Assembly (NCBI GenBank): GCA_949751835.1
Contig: CATKHK010000049.1
Coordinates: 282,353-346,352 of the forward strand
DNA: 64,000 nucleotides
Direction: 5' to 3'
Source: Blepharisma japonicum
Taxonomy: Eukaryota; Ciliophora; Heterotrichea; Heterotrichida; Blepharismidae
This document shows, in pieces, positions 31,833 to 42,218 of the stretch. Within the stretch, counting starts at the first letter, position 1; the number at the start of each line of letters is the position of its first letter. The position numbers and the translations under genes were made by a program. Below the pieces are notes generated by a model. That model did no database searches, was not told the origin of the DNA, and saw only the letters and a program-made list of their open reading frames with translations.

Positions 31833-32492
31833 ATGGGCAACCATTGTACTCGAAGCGAACCCGATGATAATGTGACTCGGACAACATTTACGATTGGCAA
31901 AGACTACCAAGAACTAGAAGGTCAGACATCAGGTGAAGGAATCAAAAAAACCGTCTCATGGAAAGCCACAGTAACCCGTGCTCAATTATCTGCTAAACGT
32001 GAAGAATTCTGGAGAACTCGTACATCCGGCAGAAGACATATCTGAATGGCAATCAAGGCTGCAGCAGAAGCAGATCACGAGTCCACAGCTGTTTTATTGC
32101 AAATGTCAGGAATCACGACAAGGAATGGATCAATTTCTTGTTGTGTGGATTTAAATGGTAACGTGTATGACGTTCCTCCCTTCATTATTAACGACCCAAT
32201 TATCTTCCCCGAAGACAAAAAGCAGAGATTGCCACCTAAAAAACCTATCGAAAACGAAAACATAAAAATCAAGCTCCGAAGAGCTGGAAAAATTGGTGAT
32301 TTTGATTTTGAAATTGAAAGCAAAAATCCTGCTAAAATCGTAAAAGACGCATATGCAGAGAAAGAAGGGATTAGTCCTTCACTCGTAAGACTGTTTTTTG
32401 GAGGAAAAGAGCTCAAAGATGAAGTGAGTTTGGCAAGCGCTTTCGTAAGAGATGGGATGGTGCTTCAAGTGTTTATTAAATCGGCTGCTTAA
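31833..32492 (+). CDS. UBTD2: Ubiquitin domain-containing protein (UBTD1/2-like)
   Basis: 219 aa from the Met at 31833 (MGNHCTRSE), chosen because UBTD proteins begin MGNC-like with a myristoylation site; an ATG at 31722 would add a hydrophobic leader. The N-terminal DC-UbP domain shows TVSWKATVTRAQLSAKREEF W ... RRHI-W-MAIKAAAEADHE, where the Trp is a TGA (32043-32045). A C-terminal ubiquitin-like fold covers about 145-219 (NIKIKLRRAGKIGDFDFEIE; VRLFFGGKELKDEVSLA). UBTD proteins bind UBE2D-type E2s and act in ubiquitin signalling. Confidence 0.92.
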
Positions 32493-32530
32493 TAATTATT
32501 GATAATATTGATAATTATGAATGATTAAAT

Positions 32531-34807
32531 CTATTCACACAGTTCTTTCCTCTTGGGGTTGCACTTTGCGCATAAGAAAGTCTCTGGGATGCTGTCAGAT
32601 TTTATATTTATACAAGTCAAATGAAACCATTCTGCGCATTGATCACACGAAATCATTTCATTTTCCTTTATTCTTTTATTATACTCTTCTTCGGACTCAC
32701 CAGGCTTTATAGGTGCGGCTTCAATGAACGGTTGCCTACATATGCAGTGAAGTTCTGGGCTAATTAAATCATTTAAAACTGGCTGATTTGTAAGTAAAAA
32801 TGGGCTTACCCTATGTTTTGTTTTCTTTTCTGCCCTTAATCTCTTCTTGACGGTACTTGAAAGTTTGAAAACCCTTTGGGGGTGCTGGAGGACTTGTAAT
32901 TCTTTTTTAAGAACAGGAAGTATCAAGTCTGTATAGCATTTAATGCATTCCTCTGGCATTCTATCAGGGATCGCTAATTTTTCAGCTAAAATTATTTGTG
33001 GATCTAATATCGTAAAAAATTCAGGAGCGCTTGTATCAACTTTGCATCTCAAACTTTTTTGAGGCTGATTTGTTTTAATCATGAAGCTAAATCCTTTTTT
33101 CTTTTCTTGCTGCAGTCTTTCCTCTACCAAATTAATTAGTTTTAGCTTTTCTTCGTAACTAAAAGGTTTTCCGTATTGAGATTGTTTTTTAGCTATTTCT
33201 AGAGGTTCTGTTTTCTGGAATCTTGTTTCATATTTTTCATATAATTTAATGAAGTTAAAAATGCTGTCCAGGACTTTTTTTTCTTTAGCGTCTATTAGTT
33301 TTTTCAGTTTTAAAGGCTTGTGCTTCAAACAGTATGAACTGTCTTTATCATATCCTGTACTATGTAATTTCTGCTTTATGCATATCGGATGGAAACATGT
33401 AGAACATTTTGCATGCTGGCATTGAATCGCTGCGCCAGTTGTCGTATTGCAGTTACTGCATTTTAATGTGAATTTTTGTTTATCAATATTAGAAATATCA
33501 ATATTTGTCATAGAAGCTCTATCTCCAACTGAAGATGGCGACACATTTGCGATGCAATACAAGTGTACCCAAATTTTCTCTGATTGACCATTCCAAGCGT
33601 AATTTGGGTATACATCAAAACAAGTTGTGGAATTGACTGTCGGCTTTAATGCACCCCCTTTGATAGGGCACAAAGGGCATCGGAGTATTTTTTGATTTTT
33701 ATTTTCTTCACAAGCTTTGCAATATCATTCACCATCAGGCACTGAAGTAATCCCGTAGCACTTAGAATGTACACTCATATCACATTTCGAGCAGATGACG
33801 ATTAAGTCATCATCTTCATAATCCCCATCTCCACAAACTTCGCAGACATAATCTTTTTCTGATTCCTGGCTGCTTGATTTTCCTTTTCCAGAAGTTTTAG
33901 AACCTTCTCCGTATATAGTAGAACTATTAGAATTATCACAAAATAGCAAGTCGACCTCATCTGGGCATTTAACTTCTGTAATGTTACTATCTATTGCATT
34001 GAGTTTTGATTTAGACTCCACAAATCTCAAATAGTTTTCATGAATTTCTTTAAATCTAAGCGATTTGATTTCGCTTAAAATTAAATCATATGGTGAACTC
34101 ACAAACTCGGTACCTTCCAAAACTCTGATTGTTTCCCATATCTTCTCCTTTTCTTTTTTTACTTCAGCTAGATCTTTTTCATAGTTATTAATCATAACCT
34201 CCACATAATTGTCACGCTGAAAGCTAGGGTAATCCTGCACAACATCTTCTTTTATATCGAATTTCGGCAGATCGCGTAGCGAGGCGGGATTATGAAAAAA
34301 CTCCATTCCCACATTAAGTCATAACAAATTTCCAGAACAAACGTTTTCTTGTTTATGCTTCCCTTGCAGTGCCCTTACTGCCCTTAAGACGCCTTCATTA
34401 AGCCCTATTCTTGAAATTATCTGCTTAGCTGAGCTTATCTTTAAGTATCGTTTTTTCTTGATTAGGCTTATGGAATGAAGGTCGCAAAATGTCAGGAGGT
34501 CAGAAGAGGGGAGAAAAGGATGGATTTTCTTCAGGCAGAATGTATGAAAAACTCGGGGGCAGTCAGGCTGCTTACATTGAAGGCACATAAAAGGAATCCC
34601 GCAGATACAGCATGGTCTGTTTTCTCGGCAAAATACATGCGCCAAAGATCCGGTGGGAAGTTGGGTGAGAAGTCCTTTGGATTTGTTGCAGTAAAGGCAC
34701 GCGGATTGCATGTATTGCGGGTCGAGTGAAAGGCTTTCTGTTGTTTTAACAGAATGAATTTCGTCAGTGTTGTAGTCGAATGCCTCAGGCAAATGAATCT
34801 GCATCAT
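32531..34807 (-). CDS. Multi-PHD/extended-PHD chromatin protein (JADE/BRPF-like)
   Basis: 758 aa with TGA Trp at 34319-34321 and 33725-33727. Order: an N-terminal ePHD-like Cys/His cluster (about 35-110; CLYCNKSKGLL ... CCICGIPFMCLQC ... FHTFC), a helical region, a canonical PHD (about 320-375; CEVCGDGDYEDDD ... VICSKCDMSVHSKCYG ... WYCKAC), an ePHD (about 380-500; CPLCPIKGGALKPT ... WVHLYC ... CSNCNTTTGAAIQC ... FHPICI), and a C-terminal PHD (about 690-755; CICRQPF ... CDQCAEWFHLTCI). PHD-knuckle-ePHD is the module of JADE/BRPF/AF10 proteins, which read unmodified H3 tails and scaffold acetyltransferases. The extra C-terminal PHD differs from those families. Confidence 0.88.
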
Positions 34808-35596
34808 TTAATTTACTATAATTAAAGATCATGATTTAAAAATAAAAGAAATTCAAAAATCTGGAGGATTTTGGAACTAAAAATTGATATATGAGCAACA
34901 ATTTGAAAGAAAAGATCTTGGAAAATCATTTTGGGTGGAGGTTATTAATTTTAAAGTGACATTAATTTAATAAATATATTAATTCAACTTTTTTGGAAAA
35001 AAATATATGAGATAAAACTAACAATTTATGGAATAAAAGACAGAATTTTATATGTTTGACTCACGTAGTAAGATGCTTATTAATAACATACATTTTCTTT
35101 TGCCAGCGAGTGCAAAAAATCTTTTTTGCTAAGAAACATACAAATTCAAAATTTTATAAAAATAAACTTGAGAGACAGCAGAATAATTAATCTTTTTATA
35201 TTTTCTAGCTGAGAGTAATCCTTTATTCAATTAATATTGTTGTTTAAAGCAATTTCCTTCACCTTCATTAAATTCAATATGATTACGAAAACGAGAAATC
35301 ATTTATTTTTTTAAATCACAAATAATTTAAACAATAAAAAGTTTTTAAAAATTGATTAGATATAAATTTGGATACTCCATCTGCATTTTCTTAAGGGAGT
35401 AATAAAATATTTTGTTATTTTGTATTAAAAAATCCTTAAAAATCTTTGTTATCTCATAAATCGTTTTTAAATAAAACTTTCTTTATTATCTTAATAATAA
35501 AATGATTACTCTGTTTAAAGACTGCATATAAACGTCTATTCCTAAATCTCAAAAATAATTGAGCTTATTTTAATATCTATTTACATAGTAAATAAA
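34808..35596. other. Intergenic, no gene seen
   Basis: About 0.8 kb, AT-rich, between the divergent PHD and prefoldin genes. It presumably contains both promoters; no specific site supported. Confidence 0.55.
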
Positions 35597-35977
35597 ATGA
35601 CCGAACAAGCTCAGCAAAGGTACTACCAATTGAGACAAGAATACGGAGGCGTTCTTGGCAAAATCACTGAATTTGAAAGTGAAAAGCGAGAACATTTGAT
35701 TGTGCTAGAAAATCTCAGAAAGGTAGAGCCCACCAGAAGATGCTGGAGACTTGTTGGGGATGCATTGGTAGAAAAACAAGTATCAGAAATCATTCCAGCT
35801 CTTGAACAGCAATGTGGAAACATGGACCAAGTGATGGAAGCACTTTTCAAGAAGCTCAAAGAAACTGAGGGAGAATTAAGACAGCTTGAACAACTTTTAG
35901 GAGTAAAAACTGATATAAAACAAACTGAGCCACAACCAACTCAGCAAAAATCTTCAGGAGTGCTAGTTAGTTCTTAA
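35597..35977 (+). CDS. PFDN2: Prefoldin subunit 2
   Basis: 126 aa. A beta-prefoldin layout: a helix (QQRYYQLRQEYGGVLGKITE), the two beta hairpins with the conserved RRCWRLVGDALVEKQVSEII, then a second helix (MEALFKKLKETEGELRQLEQ). Human PFDN2 has the same RKCYRMVGGVLVERTVKEVLP-type centre. Prefoldin hands unfolded actin and tubulin to CCT. No introns. Confidence 0.92.
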   Translation: MTEQAQQRYYQLRQEYGGVLGKITEFESEKREHLIVLENLRKVEPTRRCWRLVGDALVEKQVSEIIPALEQQCGNMDQVMEALFKKLKETEGELRQLEQLLGVKTDIKQTEPQPTQQKSSGVLVSS

Positions 35978-36466
35978 ATTTACAAACTCTTTGAAATAAT
36001 CTATACAAGTTAATATATTTGATAAAACTAGATATATAATAAAGTCATTTAATTCTTTCTTGACAAAATAGTGCTATAATTTAAATCTTAGGATTGTTTA
36101 TAGAAAAAAGAAATTAGAATAATTTCATAAACATTTGAAATAAATATAAACTTTATCTATCAATTCTTCGCAATCCATCTTTTATGATACAAAAATGCTT
36201 TCCATTTACAAAAACAATCCAAATGAATCTTGATATATTTTCTCAATTAAAAATGTTTGAAATACTTGATTAATCCTCAAATAAATTCAAATTATTATTG
36301 GCTAATCCTTAAATTGTGTAGCCTTTATAGTTATTAGAATTACAGTATCATGCATTTTAAATAGGAAAATATTATAGCTTATTCTGCGTTTATTCCTTTA
36401 AATTTAATTTTTGTTTAAATAAACAAACTAGCCTGAGGTAAAGATGTCTGTGGTTATAATTGGTAA
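35978..36466. other. Intergenic, no gene seen
   Basis: AT-rich. An out-of-frame ATG at 36444, 23 nt before the eL27 start, begins a short upstream frame in the probable leader. Confidence 0.5.
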
Positions 36467-36916
36467 ATGGTGAAGCCAATAAAGGTTGGGAGAGTAGTCA
36501 TTCTCTTAACTGGAAGATATGCAGGCAAAAAAGCTGTTATCTCTAAGCTATACGATGAAGGCACAAAGGACAGAAAATTCCCTCACGCTCTTGTCGCAGG
36601 AGTAGCCAAAGCTCCCCTTTTCATCACAGAAAAGATGCACGAGAAGAAAAAGGAAAGAAGAACTAGAGTCAAAGCTTTCATAAAGTACGTGAATTATCAA
36701 CACATCTTGCCAACTAGATATTTGGTTTCTACCGATATTGATCTTAAAGGTGTTGTGACCGATGAGAAAATGGCAAGTGTTAAATCTCGCAAAGAACTTC
36801 GTAAGGAACTCAGAAACTTATTCACTAAAAAATACACCTCACAGACTGTTGCAAAGAAAGCAGAAAAAGGTGCAAGCCAACATACTAAGTTCTTATTTAG
36901 CAAGCTTAGATTCTAA
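36467..36916 (+). CDS. RPL27: 60S ribosomal protein L27 (eL27)
   Basis: 149 aa. MVKPIKVGRVVILLTGRYAG aligns at the same spacing with eL27 starts. The KOW segment RYAGKKAVISKLYDEGTKDR, then HALVAGVAKAPL, FIKYVNYQHILPTRYLVSTD and the C-terminal FLFSKLRF are all diagnostic. It is slightly longer than the usual 136 owing to a C-terminal insertion. No TGA or introns. Confidence 0.97.
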   Translation: MVKPIKVGRVVILLTGRYAGKKAVISKLYDEGTKDRKFPHALVAGVAKAPLFITEKMHEKKKERRTRVKAFIKYVNYQHILPTRYLVSTDIDLKGVVTDEKMASVKSRKELRKELRNLFTKKYTSQTVAKKAEKGASQHTKFLFSKLRF

Positions 36917-36936
36917 ATAAACTTTCTCAAATTAAA

Positions 36937-37659
36937 TTATGCTCGGAATTGAAGTTGTTTGTTGTCACCGAATTTGCCAATTTCTTCTAAGCCGTGAATA
37001 AGCTGAGAGAATCCTAAACTTACACCTTGGGCAGCTGAGTTAAATCCGAGGTCTATACTCGTGATAAGTTTGACTGTTTTGAATTCTACATCTTCGTTTA
37101 AGCTGTCAATAGCATTTAATACGGTTAAAGAGTTTTTCACAAGTGTTTCGTCGTCTGGGTTACTTGAATTTTCAAGCAACATTTTGCTCAGGCTTTCTTT
37201 TTCTTCCCATTTTCGCTCTTGCTCAGCAATTTTTTCAATTTCTGTTTCAAAATGGTCAAATACAGATTCTTTTAGCTCTTCTCGTCGCTTTTTTAAAGCA
37301 TTTTTCAGCTTTCTGAAGTCTTCATCTATTTTTTGGATAACGGTTTCTTCAAGGGTCATTGCTTTATGCTTTGCATCTCTTATGTCAGCTAAAAACCTAT
37401 CAGTATATTCAGGGTTCAGTTTTCCAGATTTTGTAGTTTTGTCTATTTTATCTCTAATAAATCGAGATGCTAAATTCGGAGATTGAACTGAATGGCCTTT
37501 GTGAGACCCAAACATAATGCAGGTTGGGCAGATAACAACTCGGCACTCTTCACAAAATGCTTCATTTGAACGGCCATGCTCTTTGCAATACCCTACATCT
37601 AACTCTTCACTTTTAACAAGAACATCTGAGCCTCTAATTGTGGATCTAGAAGAAGACAT
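36937..37659 (-). CDS. B-box zinc-finger/coiled-coil protein
   Basis: 240 aa. A B-box at residues 24-56 (YCKEHGRSNEAFCEECRVVI, then CPTC, then SHKGHS) has the Cys/His pattern expected for two zincs. A coiled coil of TRIM type covers about 80-190. No RING and no C-terminal domain. Convergent with eL27, 20 nt apart. Probably a scaffold or adaptor. Confidence 0.8.
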   Translation of the reverse strand: MSSSRSTIRGSDVLVKSEELDVGYCKEHGRSNEAFCEECRVVICPTCIMFGSHKGHSVQSPNLASRFIRDKIDKTTKSGKLNPEYTDRFLADIRDAKHKAMTLEETVIQKIDEDFRKLKNALKKRREELKESVFDHFETEIEKIAEQERKWEEKESLSKMLLENSSNPDDETLVKNSLTVLNAIDSLNEDVEFKTVKLITSIDLGFNSAAQGVSLGFSQLIHGLEEIGKFGDNKQLQFRA

Positions 37660-37825
37660 ATTTATATGTGAAGTGATATTTTCTATTTATCATTAAGTTC
37701 TATTGCAATTAATATGAAAAATCCATCCTCTCTTAAATTTGTATTAATTTAGGAGATTTATAAGTAAATTGATATAAAAATATTGTTCATATACTAAACT
37801 TGAAAAATTAATTGTAAATAATAAA

Positions 37826-38605
37826 ATGAGAAGTCTATTTAAGGATAAGATGAAGACTTATAATTCCTCCTGATTCAAAGGAAGAGGTATTGACGATGTT
37901 AAAGATTTCATTAACAAACACAAGCTTGTCTCATATAAATATCCAGATATCAAGCAAGAACTTTCACCTCCTGATCTTAAAGTAATTTTACAATTGCCAT
38001 GCCCTACTACCACTGGATATCTCAACTCCAAAGCAATCAGAATGGCGAAAATGCTTAGAAATCAATTAGATATTGATGAATCTATTGTGTGTCAAAAGTG
38101 CCCAAAAAAAGAGGAATGCAAAAATGCATATGCTGTTTCTCGACAAACTCCAACACTATCAGAATATTTAAAATACTTCCATCACTTTTTGCTTGATCCA
38201 CCGAAAGGAGAAAATGAGCTAACAAGTGCCGTTGTTTTGATGGATAAAACTACAGACCTTCTGAAAAGGATTACTGATGGAAAATATGTAATTGAGAAGC
38301 CATTAAAAGTTTTGGGAGATATTGATGGCCCTATTGCTGCGGAAAAAATAGAAGAAGCCCCTAAAATTAAGAGTAAATTCATTTGGAAGCCAAAAGATAA
38401 TAATAGCACTAAAAAGAAAGAAGAGGATGGTAATTGCTATTTAGAAGTAAAATTAGATGAAAAGACTAGAATGAAACAAATAGAAAGAATAATTCGAGAA
38501 ACTATGGCAGAAGAGAAAAAAGGGCCGCCAAGAGAACAGCCAAAAGAGCAACATACAAGAGCAACGAGTCAAGGTGAAACTAGAGGTAGGAGATTTAAGC
38601 GATAA
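37826..38605 (+). CDS. Basic protein with Cys cluster, unknown
   Basis: 259 aa from ATG 37826; TGA near 37871 is Trp. The middle carries CQKCPKKEECKNAY (C-x2-C-x5-C), a possible zinc-binding site, followed by a helical segment (LSEYLKYFHHFLLDPPKG). The C-terminal third is highly charged, ending in a Gly/Arg-rich RGRRFKR tail. The N-terminus is basic and could be an organellar signal, but nothing proves it. No family recognised. Confidence 0.6.
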
Positions 38606-38976
38606 TCCAATATTTATGATTTAAATTATTATGCTAAATTTTTTCGAATTATTCAATTTATGCGAATTGAAATAACTCATTTTTTGTAGAAGCATTAACA
38701 AATGTGTGCAGCATTAATTTATTTATGTGTAATTGAACGATTAGCTTAATTTGCTATTAAAATTCAATAAAAAGTATTCCTATCATTCAATTTTAAACAA
38801 AAATTAGAGATATATTCAATTTTGCTTATAAATAATTAATATTTTGATTATTAAACCTTCCACCAAATAATAATTTCACTTGTTATACTGCAAACTTATT
38901 TTCCTTTATCATTAAAAATCTCTAATCCTTACAAACGAAGGGTTTAAATTGAACCAAAATAATACTATTTCAAGCA
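38606..38976. other. Intergenic, no gene seen
   Basis: AT-rich spacer upstream of tRNA-Trp. Confidence 0.55.
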
Positions 38977-39049
38977 GGACCCATAGCACAACTGGTAGTG
39001 CAACGGACTCCAAATCCGCAGGTTGGGCGTTCAAGTCGCTCTGGGTTCA
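38977..39049 (+). tRNA. trnW-CCA: tRNA-Trp(CCA) with 4-bp anticodon stem
   Basis: 73 nt. Acceptor GGACCCA/TGGGTTC plus discriminator A; D arm GCAC-AACTGGTA-GTGC; T arm GGGCG-TTCAAGT-CGCTC; loop CTCCAAA with anticodon CCA at 39010-39012; a T6 Pol III terminator follows at 39051. The anticodon stem is ACGGA/TCCGC: pairs 28-42 to 31-39 form, but A27 (39003) faces C43 (39019), leaving 4 bp. Yeast and human tRNA-Trp have 5. A 4-bp stem in tRNA-Trp(CCA) has been tied to UGA decoding in Blastocrithidia and the heterotrich Condylostoma. No intron. Confidence 0.95.
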
Positions 39050-39078
39050 CTTTTTTATAGGATTAATAATCTATTATA

Positions 39079-39180
39079 ATGTCACTTGAACACATAAAAT
39101 TCCCAAATAGATGCCAAATAATGCCATTTTCAGATAGATATCGCTGTATTCTGAAAGAAATAGAGAAAATAAAATACTAA
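39079..39180 (+). CDS. Candidate small ORF, 33 aa
   Basis: An ATG-to-TAA frame with coding-like composition (begins MSLEHIKFPNRCQIMPF) lies 29 nt after the tRNA. Length alone does not exclude chance. Confidence 0.25.
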   Translation: MSLEHIKFPNRCQIMPFSDRYRCILKEIEKIKY

Positions 39181-39307
39181 AAGGCTATTTTTTGGTGTCT
39201 TTTAATTCTTATCTTCTTTATTCAACATCCACTTTTTCAACTTTGAAACAAATCCGAAAACAAATAATTTTAAATTGATTCATATTTTATGAAATAGGCC
39301 TATTAAA

Positions 39308-39700
39308 TTACTTGCCTCTCAAGTTAATGATTGAGCCTTTATTTCTTTCATAAACTTCAAAGACTCTATTTTCTTCACAATGCACTAAAGAAGTTCATTC
39401 ATTTGGACATTGTACACGATCAGCCCAGTGGAGCTTAAAAGTCCATCTAAAAGGAAAACCGCCTTCAGCAGTTTTACGAGTGCACATTTCAAATGCAATG
39501 CGGTTGTCTGTGCATGAGTTTTGAATACTTTTTGGATGGCCCCATAAAATTCTTTCCTCAGGAGTGAAATGAGGAGGTTGCCAATGGCCGTGGTGGTCAG
39601 AGTGATGCTCTTCTGAATGAGCGGCAGCTGCATGATCGGCTGAGTCATGATGAGTGTGATGGTCTTCTGAATGAGAATGTTCTTCGTCTTGATGAGCCAT
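39308..39700 (-). CDS. Twin-CX9C protein with His-rich N-terminus (probable mitochondrial)
   Basis: 130 aa; the in-frame TGA at 39395-39397 is Trp and lies inside the second CX9C. Residues 1-40 are His/Asp/Glu/Ala-rich, with many HH pairs. Two motifs follow: C-TDNRIAFEM-C and C-PNEWTSLVH-C, each CX9C, separated by about 30 residues. Twin-CX9C proteins are usually imported into the mitochondrial intermembrane space by Mia40 and often are respiratory-complex subunits or assembly factors. The wide spacing between motifs recalls complex I accessory subunits, but the assignment is open. Confidence 0.7.
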
Positions 39701-40067
39701 TTTATAAAGAAAACGAAAGTTTAATGCTAATAAACTAAGAAATTATAGTGAAAAGGTAATATAACAAATGATTAGAACCTTTATATGTATGCTAAAATTG
39801 CTTAAAGGTAAATTATCTTAGAGGTTTTATATATTTTTATCTAGATATTATGCTATTTTATCTTCGATTTCTTTATATCTTTATTTAGATCATCTGATCG
39901 TTTTTCATAATATGTTGAAACTTTATACTTATATATCTTAAATACATAAATTTTTTTTGTATGAGCTCAGTAGCAAGCAGATATATGTAAAATCACGATA
40001 AGATTGTAATAAAATATGCTGAAAAGATGCTCTAAAGTAAGCTCCATCTACATTATAATAATTATAT
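39701..40067. other. Intergenic, no gene seen
   Basis: AT-rich. No RNA gene or frame recognised. Confidence 0.5.
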
Positions 40068-40461
40068 TTAGGAATCTATGTTTCTTGGCATCTTAGACAA
40101 CGTATCTTTATTCTTGAAATATTGAAAACATCCAGGAATTGCATTATGCCTTTCACAAATAATCTTGGATAATTGCCAAATTTACCTGATAATGCCAATA
40201 TAGATTAGTTGCTTCTTCATATATTGTAAATTATCTTTATTTGGAGTTTGGAAGATATGATCATTTCTTATGCTTCAAGATTATGAGCGCTATTGTACGA
40301 GACTGTAAAGATTGAAGCTGCCTTTAATAAATTCTTTATCAGCTTTTATAAAAAATTCATAGCCTTTAAGGCTCCAAAAAAATTGAATTCATCAATCTAT
40401 AGAAAGTTCTTCTTCATACTCCTCCATCAAACAAAGGAAAAATAACACTCGGGTCTTCCAT
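40068..40461 (-). pseudogene. Decayed or frame-broken gene remnant, unknown
   Basis: On the minus strand an ATG at 40461 starts a coding-like frame (MEDPSVIFPLFDGGV-W-RRTF, TGA = Trp) that stops after a T7 run. Dropping one T would continue it (GYEFFIKADKEFIKGSFNLY). Further down, another frame reads DHIFQTPNKDNLQYMKKQLI and, past a TAA, ICERHNAIPGCFQYFKNK to a stop at 40068. The pieces lie in order on one strand but in different frames, as expected for a degenerating gene. No family recognised. Confidence 0.35.
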
Positions 40462-40652
40462 TTAAATAATATTTATCTATCAGAGGAAAAATTTCACTAG
40501 TTCTCAATATATTTGTATTATATTGTTAATAAAAGGTAAATTTTGAAATTCTATTCCAAACAATTTCAGCAGTTTTTTAAAAAATTATTTGCGTTAATAT
40601 GATGAAATCATTTTAATTAACATTTACAGAAATGAATTCTAATTAGTTAAAT

Positions 40653-41432
40653 ATGAATTCATATTATCATCAATTTAACTTCTCTGAGCTCGATAGCAGT
40701 TTTCGCCAGCATACACCTTCGATGACTCTAGATTTTTCAGGTGGGATTCGAAAATCTCCTCAAATCTCAACTCTTAAATTATCTTCAAGAAGAACAAGAA
40801 GTAACTCAAAGGAAAATCAAGATTATAGTATAAGGCCAAAGTCAGTACTGACTACAAGCTCGACAAATTGCCATTATTTAAAAGCAGATACCTATACCTC
40901 GATAAATAAATCGGTTATTTTGAAGCCAAATTTTTATGTAGAAGATGCAGCTTCAGTTAGAAAAAAAAGTCCGTCGATTCCGAAGAAATTTATTTTTAAA
41001 AAGCCACAAGTAGAAATTTCAAAGCCCACAAAATCATTACAGAAAGAAAAAAGAAAAATTGAGGTTGCGTGGATTCATTATTTGCCAACATATGATGATT
41101 TAAATGTGGAAAGAAAAAATTATAATTTTCGACCCACAACATTGAAAAGTTCAAGAAAAAAATGAGAAATTGTAAAGAGAAATATAAATTTCCCTGGTTT
41201 AAGACCAATTTCTGCAGATTTTATTAGAGAAAGTTCAATAATTCATGTAAAAAAATGTGAAGAGAGAAATATTAAACCACTCTCAGTGCCAAGGAGAGTT
41301 GTAGTTTGCTCCAAAGCTAGTTCAGAAGTCCAAACAGAAGCTGAAGATGATGATCCTGATATCATTGAGCCTTATTTTGATTTGCCAATCAATGAACGAG
41401 ATATAGCAGAAGAAGAAAGTCCAACTCGCTAA
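40653..41432 (+). CDS. Basic disordered protein with acidic tail, unknown
   Basis: 259 aa; the TGA at 41163-41165 is Trp. It is Ser/Lys/Arg-rich throughout (SSRRTRSNSKENQ; KKSPSIPKKFIFKKPQ), with a short acidic end (EAEDDDPDIIEPYFDLPINE). No globular domain visible. It could be a cytoskeletal or cortical protein, but that is only composition. Confidence 0.6.
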
Positions 41433-41732
41433 TAGTGTAAACCATTTAAATAAGTAACATTGAAATCCTTTCATAGAAACAAAATATTGAGAATTATAAG
41501 CAAGTGCTAATCGAATGCAAAAAAATTTTTTTGAAAAGTAAAAAAGTCAAAATATCAATATTGCATTAGATTTTACTGAATTTGAAAATCAGCTTTTTTA
41601 GGTAAACACTATTTAAAAGCTTAAATTCAGTAATAAATTTAAATTTATATATAGAAAAGGTCTATTGAATTCACAAATGATTTAGGATAAATATGATGCT
41701 TTTTGTTTTGTAATTTTCCAATTTCAAAATTC
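41433..41732. other. Intergenic, no gene seen
   Basis: Short AT-rich spacer between convergent genes. Confidence 0.5.
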
Positions 41733-42026
41733 TTAAGAGATAGAGATTCTTGGATCAGGCTGAAGCTGCGTTCTGATTTGATTAGAGAGCTGGCTTACAG
41801 AAATTGCAGGAGGATTTGCAGATTCTTCTAATGCTGAAGCTTCTTCGCCCACAACAAATAAAGACAATTTTCTTAAGGAATTTGGGAGGAGTTCAGGCTC
41901 TTTTTCAGTTGTAACAGTTAAAGTTGGAGCTTTCGGTGCCATAATTCGAGGGGCAGAGCTATAGTTTATTTCATCTTTATGTGGAGTAGTCTTTGCACAT
42001 TTTGTTTGAGAAGTAACGCATCCCAT
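41733..42026 (-). CDS. Small acylated-type protein (MGC start), hypothetical
   Basis: 97 aa starting MGCVTSQTKC, a consensus for N-myristoylation at Gly2 and palmitoylation at Cys3. The remainder is Ser/Thr/Pro-rich and unstructured. Probably membrane-attached; no domain recognised. Confidence 0.55.
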   Translation of the reverse strand: MGCVTSQTKCAKTTPHKDEINYSSAPRIMAPKAPTLTVTTEKEPELLPNSLRKLSLFVVGEEASALEESANPPAISVSQLSNQIRTQLQPDPRISIS

Positions 42027-42218
42027 CTTAAAAATTATCTTTATCAGAAATAAAATAAAATTTTTTATATATTTAATATTTGAAAATTCAATTAATTGAT
42101 AAATACTAATTTTCTAAAAATAAAAAAATATTTTAACATTTAATATTAAGCTAAAGATATCAGATTTTAATAAAATCATTAGTAAAATGACGCATTTCTA
42201 ATCATTATTAAAAATGCT

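Noticed and set aside
36444-36480. Upstream ATG as the true start of eL27
   Set aside because: It is out of frame and no 15-nt intron restores the frame; the ATG at 36467 matches family starts at exact spacing.
40102-40360. Possible 22-nt intron explaining the TAA within the decayed gene
   Set aside because: The length does not fit the 15-nt class, and other frame breaks remain unexplained.
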